Below are positions 20,932 through 31,748 of a DNA stretch of 64,000 nt, one piece after another (the first letter of the stretch is position 1; every line of letters starts with the position of its first letter). The stretch spans positions 1 to 64,000 of the forward strand of contig JBAMJV010007946.1 in assembly GCA_037951105.1 (NCBI GenBank), in the 5' to 3' direction. The notes under the pieces were generated by a model that did not search any database, was not told the DNA's origin, and worked only from the letters and a program-made list of their open reading frames with translations. Source of the stretch: Echinarachnius parma (taxonomy: Eukaryota > Echinodermata > Echinoidea > Clypeasteroida > Echinarachniidae). The position numbers and the translations under genes were made by a program.

Positions 20932-23900
20932 GGGCCGTATGCATAAAACGTAGCAATTGCTTATAAGCAATTGCTTCAAGCACAAGCAAGAGCTTGTCAA
21001 GCAAAACAGCCATTCCATTGTGACTCGCGTGACATTTATACAAAATTCCACCCTTGTTAAGGTGAAGTACTTCAAAACTTTAAGTTGCAGATCTGTTATT
21101 TTTACATATTTCAATCAATGTATTGACCATACACATTGTTAAAAAGAAATCGTTGATTTTAAGTCATTCTTGTTGGAGATATGTCGTTTTTTCTGTTGTG
21201 ACTCGCGTGACGCCATACTATTGAAGGTTTCTGACCTTACTGTACTTGACTGGATTTTTGTATGAAAGTACTTGTCCCATTTACACCAAATTTTCTGGAG
21301 TTCATTTTGAGACATTGGGCAATAATAAGACCAAATTCTATTATCCCTTGACTTTTTGTTTCATGTCAATCGCCATTTGAAAATGTGACTCGCGTGACAC
21401 ATGATTGTGACTCGCGTGACAAGTGTCATTTTTGACTAAAAGTTGAACCAATTATCATGATTTTATAAAGTAAAATGAGCCAAATTGTTAACATAACGTA
21501 TCATTTATGGTCAGTTACATCACATACATCTTTAAAATGAACAAATTATTTAATCCAAGCTCCGATGCGAGCTCTTGGAACTTTTCTTCTTTTTTCCCCC
21601 ATTAAATTAATAGTTCTGGAAATTAGTCTTTCTTTTGCAGCTAATTTTCTTTTTCTTTCTTATTTAACTACTTTAAAATCAAAGTAAAACTTTCCCTTAG
21701 GTTTACTTGAATAAACTTGAAAGTCCCTTTGATGCACTAAGAGTCTCTAATTCTTCTTACAAATAATGTTCATATATAATCCTTTTCTGTCTTATTTATC
21801 ATTGCGATGTCTGATATTTACATAATATTGACTGGCCTTGAGTGGTATATCACGAAAGAACAAGCCAGTCAATATTATTATCATTATACATACTATCCAG
21901 AGCAAAACATAAATAAACAAAAACATACATGTTACTCCGTCTTGTTCAGTGAAGAAGACCGATGTATTGAATCTCAAATTACTGATTAAACATTTTCAAC
22001 CCACAAAGGGCCATTTGCGCGTACTATACGTAGGTGCGCAGCGATTTATGTATTCACACGTCACAATTACGCACGCGCAGAGCCATTCATACGTCATTAA
22101 TAAACGCGCGTATGAATTTGCGCACTTCCACGCTGGATTGAATATCAGCTCCATGGAAGGGTTATATCGTCTGATATTGAATGGCAAATACACATTTTGA
22201 GAGCTGCATAATACACGTTAGGATAGTAATATCATAACAATATTGAGCGCTATGACTGACAAACCCAAGACGGAAACAAATACATGTTTTATTGAATTGA
22301 AAAACTGGCCTGTCTGTGTAATAATAAAATAATTATCAACTGTTTTGTTTTCTTTGAGCAAATTACATCACTTTAGAGTTAAATCAGCTTAGCCCTACAG
22401 AAGTTGACATTCCAGATAAAATATAGATTACTTATTGTATGTATTGTATCTCTTTATTTATCAAATAATAACATTTACCTTCAATGTAATAATTAGAATA
22501 ATTTACATAAATTATTTTAACGGCAGAGTTCATTTTTTTCAAACAAATTCTCTTATTTTCACAAACTTGTAAAATGTGACTCGCGTGACAACCCTACAAA
22601 TCTTAGCATGACTTTGTTCTGGCATTTTTCATAATGAAGGGGTTTACATATGGAAATCTTCTTTGCTGGTATGATTGAGGACCCTAAGATCCTCAAAAGT
22701 TATTAATTACAATTCATACAATCTACTACTTTTGAAGCAATTCAAAATATGGACATATTTTTGTGACTCGCATGAAACATTTTGAAGGTGTTTTCCAATC
22801 TGAAATATTGTCAAGCTGGTAACATATAAATGTAAAAACCAACTTGATATGGTAAAATGGGTGTAAAATAAAACTTGATACAAAAAATGATGTATCTGCA
22901 GATAAAAGAACATGCTTTAAATAGTGTGACTCGTGTGACAACCCTAAGAAACCTTGGCGTGACTCGCGTGACATTATTGTTCTGGTGTTTTTCATAATGA
23001 AGGGGTTTACGTATGGAAATCTTCTTTGCTGGTATGATTGGGGACCCTAAGCTCCTTACTATTTATCAACTGCAGTTCATACAATCTACTACTTTTTTAG
23101 CAATCTAAAATATGGACATATTTTTGTGACTCGCGTGACACTTTTCGAGGGTGTTTTCAATCTAAAATATTGTCAAGCTGGTCGCATAAAAATGTAAAAA
23201 CCAACTTGATATGGTAAAATGGATGTAAAATAATAGTAAATACAAAAAATCATGTATGTACAGATAATGGAACATGCTTTATATAGTGTGATTTAAAAAA
23301 GTACAAAATAGGCCTAATTTTTGTAGCAAATTTGATCTCTGTTCTGGGAGATGTAACTCGGTTGTTAGAAGGTGAAAGGAGGTGAAAATTCAGATTTAAA
23401 CCCTTTGAACATATACCTAGCCAGACATGAATTTTTGTTTTGATTGGTTGAACTTAAAATGTTGAGCCCCGGGTGCCTAGTTACACGGAATGGCTGAAAA
23501 GATCAAGTTCAAGCAATTGCTTAATTTCGTATGCATAAGCTTTTGCTTGTGCTAAAACCTTTTGCTTACACTGCCTAAGCAATTGCTTACGTGTTGAACA
23601 AAGCATCGTTACGGTTGTGAGAACATCGCACTGCATGACAACAAAGGGGATTCGTAGTGTATGCAAACGTAGTGTAGTCCCTTGCATAGCAGCTTTCCCT
23701 GGTCGTGCCCGACCTGGCAACAGTATTTTTCTTATGCAAATATTTTCAAATCATGAACAAAATTGCCTACATGGATATAAATGTCTAAAATAACAGCCAT
23801 TTTATATGTAATCACAACATAACCTCTGGAACCAGGAGTTCTAAATCATCCTGAAACGGTATGAAAACTTGATTCTAAAACGCGAATGTCCTTAGTAAGC

Positions 23901-24119
23901 AAGAGCTCAAGCTGGTCTGGAGGTGCTTGAAAAAACGCAAGCAATTGTTTATCAAGACAAGTAAAAGGTTTGTCTTATGCATACGGTTTTAAGCAATTGC
24001 TTATTTGGTTGTGCTTGTAAGCAAAAGCTTTTGCTTGCAAGCAATTGCTTGTTTGTGTGCATACCGATTCAAGCAAAAGGCTAGCACAAGCAATTGCTTG
24101 TTTTTATGCATACGGCCCA
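20932..24119. mobile_element. 3.2-kb TIR element with nine GTGACTCGCGTGAC words
   Basis: Perfect 17-bp TIRs GGGCCGTATGCATAAAA at 20932-20948 and inverted at 24101-24117 (allowing for adjacent bases). ATT flanks both ends, and the sister host unit at 24205-24360 has a single ATT at the matching point. Subterminal regions are rich in AAGCAATTGCTT in both orientations. The core holds GTGACTCGCGTGAC at 21020, 21198, 21385, 21407, 22576, 22959 and 23126, plus variants at 22763 and 22926. 22590-22940 and 22940-23300 are a tandem duplication. I see no transposase ORF, so it appears non-autonomous. Confidence 0.85.
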
Positions 24120-24204
24120 TTGATACAACATTGGCAGTTTTGTTATAATTTACATTTTAAACTAAAGTTTAGTTTATGTAAATTATGTTAAAACAATTAT
24201 GTTA

Positions 24205-24360
24205 AAACAATTAATAGAACAATCGCTGACTGTATGCGCAGACCCATCGGCAAGTGACAATGACTAGAATACACAGCTAATTTAAACAACAATGCTTGCA
24301 ATTTCATTACAGTACACTGTCACACAATTGGACATTGTTGGCGGTTTGGTATATTTATAT
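24205..24360 (+). repeat. Host repeat unit B (uninterrupted)
   Basis: Sister of 20812-20931 plus 24118-24155. It contains CACACAATTGGACATTGTTG where unit A carries the element, giving a paralogous empty site. Confidence 0.8.
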
Positions 24361-24484
24361 AATATACAAATTTATAATTTACAAGACACAAATGGACATC
24401 ACAATTGCTTATTTGTTCCGATCCATCGCGGTTGCTTGTTAATCAGATCAGTGGCACAAAATCAAATACACCATCCGAAACATA

Positions 24485-24707
24485 GGCCCGTATTCACAAA
24501 GGAGGTTTGTACAAACCATGGTTCAAACCGAGGTTTACATCTATGGAATGCCAATTGTAAACTGATGGAGAGAGAATGTGTACCATCAACATTGTTAACA
24601 AGTAAGGAATTTACATTCTCGCTCCATCAGTTTACAATTGGCATTCCATAGATGTAAACCTCGGTTTGAACCATGGTTTGTACAAACCTCCTTTGTGAAT
24701 ACGGGCC
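24485..24707. mobile_element. Foldback MITE, family ATTCACAAAGGAGG (copy 2)
   Basis: GGCCCGTATTCACAAAGGAG at the left is perfectly inverted at the right. Arms of about 100 bp are nearly identical (TTGTACAAACCATGG, TTTACATCTATGGAATGCCA, TTTACAATTGGCATTCC), so it can form a long hairpin. No target duplication is evident. Confidence 0.9.
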
Positions 24708-24999
24708 AAAGTGTCTGAACAATTGTGTGGCTTTTGAGCAAAATTCAATCAAAGTGTACATTATTTCTCCTTCAGTTTAAAAATACATCCTCTTTTTCAT
24801 TAAATTGGCAATTTTTGTTTACAAATATCATTGTTATTTCTTATATTTTCATTTAACTTAAAGAGAAAGAATATACACTTTCATGTTGTTCAAAGGCTAC
24901 ATATGTTCTCAGATAATGAAATAGTACAAATATAGCGATTCAGTTTTAGACCATGTTTTAAAATTTGACACATGGTACACACACATCTCCTTATGCCTA
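24708..24999. other. Unassigned AT-rich stretch
   Basis: No coding frame, terminal repeats or tandem structure seen. Confidence 0.4.
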
Positions 25000-25575
25000 G
25001 GTCACAAATGATCCGGGCGCCGTACGATTCTTCTCCCTACGGCGGATTTTCTACGATTTTGGGAAATTGTGATATCGTACGATGTCTGTGGTATTTTAGA
25101 GTAGCAGTCACATATTCTCCGGGGCCCGTACGATGACCTTTGTCTTAAAATAAAACATAAATCGCACGGCTCCCGTGAACACAAACTTAGTGCCCGTACG
25201 GGTGCCTTACGGTGCTCTTACGGTGACTCGACGGTACCCGTACGATTTGAGTGGCCAAATATTTAGTCTCAAAATCGTACGATATTCGAAAAAATGCTGC
25301 GATGTCCGTGCTGTGCCCGTGCGATGCCCTTGCGGTGCCCGTGCGATGCTCTCTACGATGTGTCTACGGGCTTAAGGCAAGTAAAAAATCGTACGATGCA
25401 TTTTTTTTTTTTACTCCGCGTTCAACAAATTTTTGACATCGTACGGCGAGGAAAAATGCAATGGCGACCGTACGATAGCCACGGCACCCGTGCGGGCTCC
25501 GCAAGATTCCCGTAAGATTTCACTTAAAAGTGGCATCGTACGGGCGCCGTAGCCCAAATCGGAGCATTTGTGACC
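25000..25575. mobile_element. TIR element filled with CGTACGAT words
   Basis: Left end GGTCACAAATGATCCG and right end CGGAGCATTTGTGACC are inverted. Inside, CGTACG occurs at least ten times, usually as CGTACGAT or CCGTACG, along with related CTACGG and GTGCGATG words. No coding frame survives scrutiny. No target duplication is clear. Confidence 0.75.
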
Positions 25576-26011
25576 GTAGCATATGTTGTGAAATTCAGCC
25601 TAATGATTTCACATCTACTCAAGAGAGTCAAGGCAACTCCACCTTTTGGATATTCTTTGAAATGATTGAAAATGATTTGAAAAAGATCTTTGACACTTAT
25701 GAAACTACAGAAGTTGCAAATTTGAGAGAATAAAGATCCCTTAGTATCAGCAATTTATCTCTTTGTTTGTTGCTTTTCAATATGAGAAACTTAGCATATC
25801 TCTCATCAGCACTATGTGTATTTTCAACACATTAATGAAAAGAAGGTAAAAATAAGCATAATTTGTTTGATATAAGAAACAGCAAAATATTACAAATTCA
25901 CCCCAATTCATTGACCACCAACAACAAAAAATGGTAGAAAACATGGAACATAAATATGAATAAATATTTAGCTGCCAATTTAGTGAAAATAGGAATCACA
26001 GAACTTGTAAC
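25576..26011. other. Stretch between CGTACGAT element and sialidase exon array
   Basis: AT-rich and likely intronic for the minus-strand sialidase locus. From about 25950 it belongs to the tandem unit that surrounds each exon fragment (GCTGCCAATTTAGTGAAAAT). Confidence 0.4.
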
Positions 26012-26083
26012 CTCTTGCCAGGGATAGATGCATCCACGTGGATATCTCCCCATTCGATCTGTTTCTCCTTTTCCTTGTCCTCC
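26012..26083 (-). pseudogene. Sialidase exon fragment (3' half), copy 4
   Basis: On the minus strand it encodes EDKEKEKQIEWGDIHV, then DASIPGK, matching the last third of the intact exon at 26305-26533. The donor reads GAG|GTTACA instead of GAG|GTAAGT, so splicing here is probably weak or lost. The flanking intron sequence (TTTAGTGAAAATAGGAATC) is copied too. Upstream exon sequence is absent. It is best explained as a decayed tandem copy. Confidence 0.75.
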
Positions 26084-26166
26084 CAACAACACAATGGCTG
26101 TAAGCTTGGATTATATATATGAATAAAGCTGCCAATTTAATGAGAATAGAGATCACAGCAAATTAC

Positions 26167-26222
26167 CTCTTGCCAGGGATAGATGTGACCACATGGATGT
26201 CTCCCCATTTGATCTGATACTC
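26167..26222 (-). pseudogene. Sialidase exon fragment (3' end), copy 3
   Basis: On the minus strand it encodes YQIKWGDIHVVTSIPGK followed by AG|GTAATT. It corresponds to the last 18 residues of the intact exon. The downstream intronic flank (GCCAATTTAATGAGAATAGA) is also shared. It begins abruptly at about 26222 without an acceptor. Confidence 0.75.
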
Positions 26223-26304
26223 CCATTTAAATAATGGTTGAAAATAAATATTAACATGTAAAGAAGGTTGCCAATTTAAAGATAATAGAGATCACAGAAC
26301 TTAC

Positions 26305-26533
26305 CTCTTGCCAGTAATAGATGCGACCACGTGAATGTCTCCCCATTCGATCTGCTTGTCCTTTTCCTTGTCCTCGCGCAGCTTGCCTCTCCTCAGGACC
26401 AGGTCCATGTGGGACCCCCAGTCCCGGAACGAGGTCTTCCTAGCCTCGCAGAAGGCCAGGAACACCCCTTGGTGGTAGACCAGGGCTGGGATGCGGAACG
26501 AGCTGTAGCCATTGTCACCCTGCCCAAACACCT
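26305..26533 (-). CDS. Sialidase (NEU2/3/4-like, GH33) internal exon
   Basis: One spliced exon of an exo-alpha-sialidase, an enzyme that removes terminal sialic acids from glycoconjugates. It starts after CTCTCTTCCAG and ends AAGAG|GTAAGTTC, so both splice sites are canonical. The 229 bp encode VFGQGDNGYSSFRIPALVYH, then GVFLAFCEARKTSFRDWGS and MDLVLRRGK, ending QIEWGDIHVVASITGKR. FRIP supplies the first arginine of the family's catalytic triad. The Asp in FRDW lines up with the catalytic Asp of NEU2. LVLRRG and WGDIHVV match NEU2/3/4 rather than NEU1. Phase in is 1 and phase out is 2, so the exon length is not a multiple of 3. Flanking exons (the next should start near SMNPCP) were not found in the window. 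Whether the locus is an intact gene is unknown. Only the exon call is secure. Confidence 0.88.
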
Positions 26534-26776
26534 CTGGAAGAGAGACAAGAGAGGAAACAGAATGGAAAAAATATTACTTAAAAGTATGCTCCCAAAGAAG
26601 TTGAGATGGTGTACAAGATACATGTAATTTTGCAGGTTTGAACTGTACCTGATCACCAAGGGAAATGATAATGCTATAGCAGGTAAGAACCCTATATAAA
26701 TGCAATCTAGTAGACTAATATAGTAAAGTAAATGTCCTCTGAAAGACCAACAGCATGTTACCAAAGACCCACCATC

Positions 26777-27019
26777 AGGGATGCTAGTGGCAAATAGCGC
26801 CAGGGCCTGAAAATTTGTGGAGACTCAAAATAATGCGCGCGAAGCGCACATTACGAGCGCGAAGTCCCTTTAGCTGGGGTCCAGATGCTCTCTGGTGCAA
26901 TCTGAGCCTATTTGGGGGATCATATACCCTACAAAAAATATTTAATTTTTTGAGCTGGAATTTGTGTAAAAAAACGGAAAAGCCGGAATTCCGGCTATAG
27001 CCGGAACTCTGGCATCCCT
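26777..27019. mobile_element. Small element with AGGGATGCYAG ends
   Basis: Left AGGGATGCTAG and right CTGGCATCCCT are inverted ends. The interior has GCGCGAAGCGC, and paired CCGGAATTCCGG and GGCTATAGCC palindromes near the right end. It lies between sialidase exon copies 1 and 2. Confidence 0.6.
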
Positions 27020-27040
27020 GCACTATTAATGGACAAAGCA

Positions 27041-27129
27041 CAAAGGCCAGGAACACTCCTTGGTGGTAGGCCAGGGCTGGGATGCGGAATGAGCAGTAGC
27101 CATTGTCACCCTGACCAAACACCTCTGGA
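27041..27129 (-). pseudogene. Sialidase exon fragment (5' half), copy 2
   Basis: After CTCTCTTCCAG it encodes VFGQGDNGYCSFRIPALAYH and QGVFLAF, then homology stops at 27041 and the frame runs into unrelated sequence. The acceptor and the FRIP motif are intact; the catalytic Asp region, the second half and the donor are gone. The AGGGATGC element begins about 20 bp further on and may be linked to the break. Confidence 0.8.
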
Positions 27130-27245
27130 AGAGAGACAGGAAAGAATTGAACAGATTGTATACTTATTACTTAACCCCTTGCTCAACAAGACATTGCATT
27201 ACATCCATCTATATGAGTTAATACATGCATGGTTTGGGTACACTA

Positions 27246-27387
27246 GGGCCCTGTTTCATAAAATGTTTCCAATTATTGTAACTACCAAAGCAACAGCTAG
27301 AAAGCTTGATGCTGATCGGCTGTTGCCATAGTAGTTACCACAATTAGACACTTACAACAATTGGAAAAGTTTTATGAAACAGGGCCC
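27246..27387. mobile_element. Foldback MITE GGGCCCTGTTTCATAAAA
   Basis: Inverted termini GGGCCCTGTTTCATAAAA; inner arms include TCCAATTATTGTAA and GTAGTTACCACAATT. 142 bp, noncoding. Confidence 0.85.
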
Positions 27388-27534
27388 TGATTCTGTGGTA
27401 TAGAATGACAGCATATTAAACAAACCACATTACCACATACTGATGGGGGAGAGTAACAGAGCAAAGCAAAATAATTTTAGCTGATTAGAGCCACAAAAGT
27501 AATCTCTTAAACTCATGATTAGTTTACAGTACCA

Positions 27535-27861
27535 TATAGAGTACAGAAGCCATGACGTCATAAAAAAATTTTAAATTTGAACTCCAAATGTCCAAATACC
27601 GAAAATAAATCAAATATATTACGTATTGGCTGAGATATGCCCATCCGAATGATGTTATGAACCAGTGCACTATCACTGATTGCCCATTGACAACAAAAAT
27701 CATTCGGATGGACATATCTCAGCCAATACGTAACCTATTCAATTGATTTTCGGTATTTGGACATTATTTGTTATGCTCTTTCTGAAAATGAAGTCCAATT
27801 TTGAAGAGAAAAAAAAGATGTTCATGACATCATTGATGACATCACACTTCACCACTCTATA
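27535..27861. mobile_element. Foldback element, TATAGAGT ends (copy 1)
   Basis: TATAGAGTACAGAAGCCATG at the left and an inverted TATAGAGTGGTGAAGTGTG at the right. Long inner arms with ATTGGCTGAGATATGCCCAT and CATTCGGATGG. Sister copy in opposite orientation at 30784-31158. Confidence 0.85.
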
Positions 27862-28029
27862 CATTGTTTTGAGATGTACAACATGTACATGCAGGGCCTA
27901 TACACTACTACACACGATTTTGATTTCCAATGTAAATTTAGCTCACAGTTACTGTTATGGGGAAGTAAATATTGTGAAATGTTAAATTAGATCCTCATAA
28001 AATCCCATAGTTGGCAAGACAGACTTAGC

Positions 28030-29110
28030 ATGAAACTATCTGTTATTGGAAAGTGGATGGTCACAATAGAGCGACGTTAAATCAGATTTTGTTATTGTAT
28101 TGATTAGAATCCAACATTGTGCTTTAATAACATACTGTAAATTCACAAGTTTGAATTTTAAACTTGCAGTAAATGAAGTATCTACTGTATGCGCAATGTA
28201 TCCATGTACATACCTGTATGTACCATCCGCAATTCCGATACAGATTTTAGCCCGAAAGTGGATGGTCACAATAGAGCAACGTTAAAGGGGTAGTACAGTT
28301 TTGGTAAGGCTGAACTTTAGTAACCAAACCTGGACAGTATCATTATAAACTAATAGTTATAACTCTACCATGCTCGAAAGGTATACAAAATTACAAACGA
28401 CTAAGTAAAAAGCCTGTTATCATTCAAAAAGAGCCATTAAAACACAAGACGGCGCTTTCTAAAAAGGCATTGGTTTCAACCGTTTTTCATACAAAATTAT
28501 GCATTTGTTTTATTGAAATAATGATTTTAGAAAAAGAGAGATCATCAACAACTATTTAAAAAACGCTTTTGTCAATTTTTGAAAAAGTGCAAGCATTTTT
28601 TTTTATTTTTTGAAAAAATCATCTAATTTATATTTGGGCCCCAAATAATTATAAGATCAGATATATATTTATTGATACTTCAGCCGTTTCTGGGTCGATT
28701 TTGACCAAATAAAAGTTTATTCTGCCATTAAAATTGCATGTTCTCTCAAATTCGACACTCAGTTTTCATTACCTCACAACAAAATTGTGATGTGTAGCGC
28801 CCTCTCTACCAAAACTGAACTACCCCTTTAAATCCCATTTTGTTATTGATTAGGGTCTACCATAGAGCTACATACTGTAGATTACTTACTCTACTTACAT
28901 TGCACATTGTACATTGTACACTTGGTATGAGCTTGAATTTCCACAACATACATTATCTTTGGGCAATGTTTTCATGTACACACACATCATACTCATTTCT
29001 AATACAGATTTCAGCCCGAAGCTATGTTATTGGAAAAGTGGTTGGTCACAATAGAGTGACATTAAATCAGATTTTGTTATTGATTAGGAGCTACCATAGT
29101 GGTGCGGCAA
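28030..29110 (+). repeat. Tandem host repeat, about three 230-bp units
   Basis: GGTCACAATAGAGYGAC with GTTAAATC and TTTTGTTATTGATTAG occurs near 28058, 28262 (interrupted) and 29043. TACAGATTTYAGCCCGAAG precedes two of them. The middle unit is split by the MITE at 28282-28831. Confidence 0.8.
28282..28831 (+). mobile_element. TTAA MITE, family AGGGGTAGTACAGTTTTGGT
   Basis: TTAA at 28282-28285 and 28828-28831, termini AGGGGTAGTACAGTTTTGGT and ACCAAAACTGAACTACCCCT. The flanks GAGCAACGTTAA and TTAAATCCCATTTTG rejoin to a sister-like host unit (GCGACGTTAAATCAGATTTTG at 28070). Partial relatives at 5276-5600 and 58700-58813. Confidence 0.9.
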
Positions 29111-29149
29111 GGTGAGTCTGATATTCACTGCTTGCCACTCAGTAGATGA

Positions 29150-29870
29150 CCCGGGGTGTGTTCACAAAGGCACAGATATCTTGTCATGAGGTTCTTTTAA
29201 AACGTATCAATGTTTCGTTTACAGACCTTTAGAGATTGTGGGAGTGTACAGTGTAACCAAGAATTATTTGGACACCTTGAAAAAATCACTTTAATTTAAA
29301 TGATGCTAGAACAAATTTTGAAGAAAATGTTTGGTAAAAAGCTGCCTAAAATTCATTGTATGTGTTTATTAGATGCTGCTTTGTTGAAATCAAGATAAAA
29401 TATAAGACCATTTTTGAAAAATTATCAAAATAGTAAGTTTCCTATTTTTCAGGGTGTCAAAATAATTGTTGGGTACACTGTATGTGTGTTCACAAAGGCG
29501 CATGAATTATTATCAAGTGGCTTTTTGTGCTAATTCCTAAAGCTTGAAATTGGGAGTTTTGGGTGTGTTTACTTAAAGGCACAAATATCTTCCTTACCTC
29601 ATGTATGTTCACAAAGGTACATGAAGAGGCTGTTTGCAAATTTCATATATTTGGGTTGTTCCTTCAGCTTGATCATGGGAATCTGAGTGGTTGTGTTCAC
29701 ACTGGTACATGGATCTTGCCAAGAGGCTGTTTTTAAATCTATGGGAGTCTGGGTGGGTGTGTTCATAAAGTACAGGAATTTTGATGGAAAGCTCTTTTAA
29801 AAAAATATAATATCATATCACATCAACGTTTCCTTCAATCTGTATCATGGGAGTCTGGGTGTGCACATTT
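29150..29870 (+). repeat. Degenerate GGGTGTGTTCACAAAGG tandem repeat
   Basis: GTGTTCACAAAGGCAC or close variants occur near 29157, 29486, 29563, 29607, 29692 and 29757, with AGAGGCTGTTT and TGGGAGTCTGGGTG in the later units. Confidence 0.55.
29249..29480. mobile_element. Mariner-type MITE, 232 bp
   Basis: TIR CAGTGTAACCAAGAATTATT (left) and its near complement (right: AATAATTGTTGGGTACACTG), both flanked by TA (29247-29248, 29481-29482). TA duplication and CAGTG termini are typical of Tc1/mariner derivatives. No ORF. Confidence 0.85.
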
Positions 29871-29948
29871 AACCTGTTCACTTCGGAATTCTAAAATCCC
29901 CATAGACTTTGTGCATAGCCCACCCGGTTCCCGTAAGCAACAGGTTAA
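29869..29948 (-). mobile_element. Solo TTAA mini-element, reverse
   Basis: TTAACCTGTTCACTTCGGAA to CCCGTAAGCAACAGGTTAA; reverse orientation of the 4970-5049 type. Confidence 0.75.
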
Positions 29949-30260
29949 AAGTTTAAGGTTCCAGTAGTGCATAAGCTTTGTGTGGCTTCTGAACAGGTCA
30001 TCTTGGATCATGGTGCTCCTTTAAGCAGTTCCATGATAACTCTGGCAAAAATTGCTCATTATCAATCTTTTGACTAGCTCAGCCTTTCGCGTTGTTCCTA
30101 TTGTTCATCGAAGCTGCGCTCCCCTTGACAAAAGGCTTCTCTTCAAGCTAAGTGGTACATGGTTTGCCCCCAACCGACTACAGCTGTGTTATACACACAT
30201 CAAGTGAATCTCTACAGAACATCTGCAGAAAATGGCTTCTTTTTATATTGTATACCTCAA

Positions 30261-30353
30261 TTAACCCGTTCAGGACTGATTGGTTTTGCTGTTACATATA
30301 TTCTCCATAGACCTCAGCCAGAGTATTTTGGGGACCAGTCCTGAAGGGGTTAA
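30261..30353. mobile_element. TTAA mini-element with CAGGACTG ends
   Basis: TTAACCCGTTCAGGACTGAT at the left; CAGTCCTGAAGGGGTTAA at the right. A decayed relative may lie at about 57144-57183 (AACAGTCCTGAATGGGTTAA). Confidence 0.7.
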
Positions 30354-30783
30354 GAAGGCAGAAGCCATGCACCATTTCACTGAGCTGAATATAAAGTTAT
30401 GTGCATTTTGGGCTATAATCTAGAGGCATTATTGTGCAGTTTTCAGTATTACTTTAAAGTTTTTAATGAAGGATATTAAATTCAAACTTAACATCAGATA
30501 TGAGGAAAGAATACATCCATAGATGAAATTGTATAAAATATATATTTTGTGGCACATCTAAAACTGGGCTTGGAATTAGCAAATGCCAGCTGGGTCAAAG
30601 CTTAGATTAGTATTACCTTGGCCCATTGGTTTTGAATACAATCAAAAAAGCATCGTGGAAGGCTTTTCATTCTATTTTCTGCTGGCAAACAACAAGGTAG
30701 TTTTATGTGATCCATTCATTTATGAAAATTCAACCAAAATCATTGTAGCTTTCACACTTGCTTGACTTGTTACTTGTTTGGCT

Positions 30784-31158
30784 TATAGAGTGGTGAAGTG
30801 TGATGTCATCAATGATGTCATTTTCAGAAAGAGCATTTACAAATAATGTCCAAATACCAAAAATCAATTGAATAGGTTATGTATTGGCTGAGATATGCCC
30901 ATCTGAATGATTTTTTTTGTCAATGGGCAATCAGTGTTATAGTGCACTGGTTCATAACTTTATGAACCAGTGCACTATAACACTGATTGCCCATTGAAGT
31001 AAAATTAATTCGGATGGGCATATCTCAGCCAATACGTAACATATTCAATTAATTTTCGGTATTTGGAGATTATTTGTGATGCTCTTACGGAAAATGGAGT
31101 TCAAATTTAAAAATTCAAGTGTTTTTATGACGTTAATTGTGGCTTCTGTACTCTATGG
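30784..31158. mobile_element. Foldback element, TATAGAGT ends (copy 2, inverted)
   Basis: Same termini as 27535-27861 but reversed. It contains a perfect central hairpin around ACTTTATGAACCAGTGCACT, with GGCAATCAGTGTTATAGTGC and complement on either side. Copy 1 lacks part of this centre. Confidence 0.85.
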
Positions 31159-31748
31159 TATTACAAAAGAATGAAATGGGTTTTGATTGTTCAAATGTCT
31201 CCCTAATTATGGGCATATTTCAGATTGAATTTGCCGTAAGCGTTGTACACACTTTGGACCGTAGTCGAGAAAGATTATCAGAATCCGAAGACTAAATCCT
31301 CCATATAATCCATATTCTGATACTTGACGATCTGGATAAAATCAGATATCGATTGACTCTTTTTCACTACATAAACATTATTTCTAAACTATGAACATCT
31401 CACATATCATTCTCAAGAATCTTCAAATGATATTGGTATAGACTCAAATATCACTTTGGGCAAAAAATATCAATTTAATCATTTAAAGAGAGGTGTGAAA
31501 GCTCCAAAATACTTTGGTTGGATTTTACAAAGTTAATAGATGCCTGTAAGAAGCTGAGCTTGTCAGACCTAAAGGTGTTTTCTTACACTACATCTTGCTG
31601 TCAAGTGCACAAGGGCTGACCAAATATAGGAGGCAAATCCAATTTAAGGATCAAATTGAGAAGTACATGTAGTCCTAAATGAAAACTGCAGAGGCAGAGG
31701 GATAACGTGTATCACCCATTACCTTATTAGCTTATTTCTCTGACTTAT
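31159..31748. other. Mostly unassigned; decayed TTAA-MITE body
   Basis: 31400-31475 (ATGATATTGGTATAGACTCA, TATCACTTTGGGCAA) resembles the body of the AGGTGCACC MITE near 10540. The rest shows nothing clear. Confidence 0.35.

Noticed and set aside
26784..27122. Sialidase frame of 112 codons as a second intact exon
   Set aside because: Homology stops after QGVFLAF; the rest reads through the AGGGATGC element, so it is a fragment.
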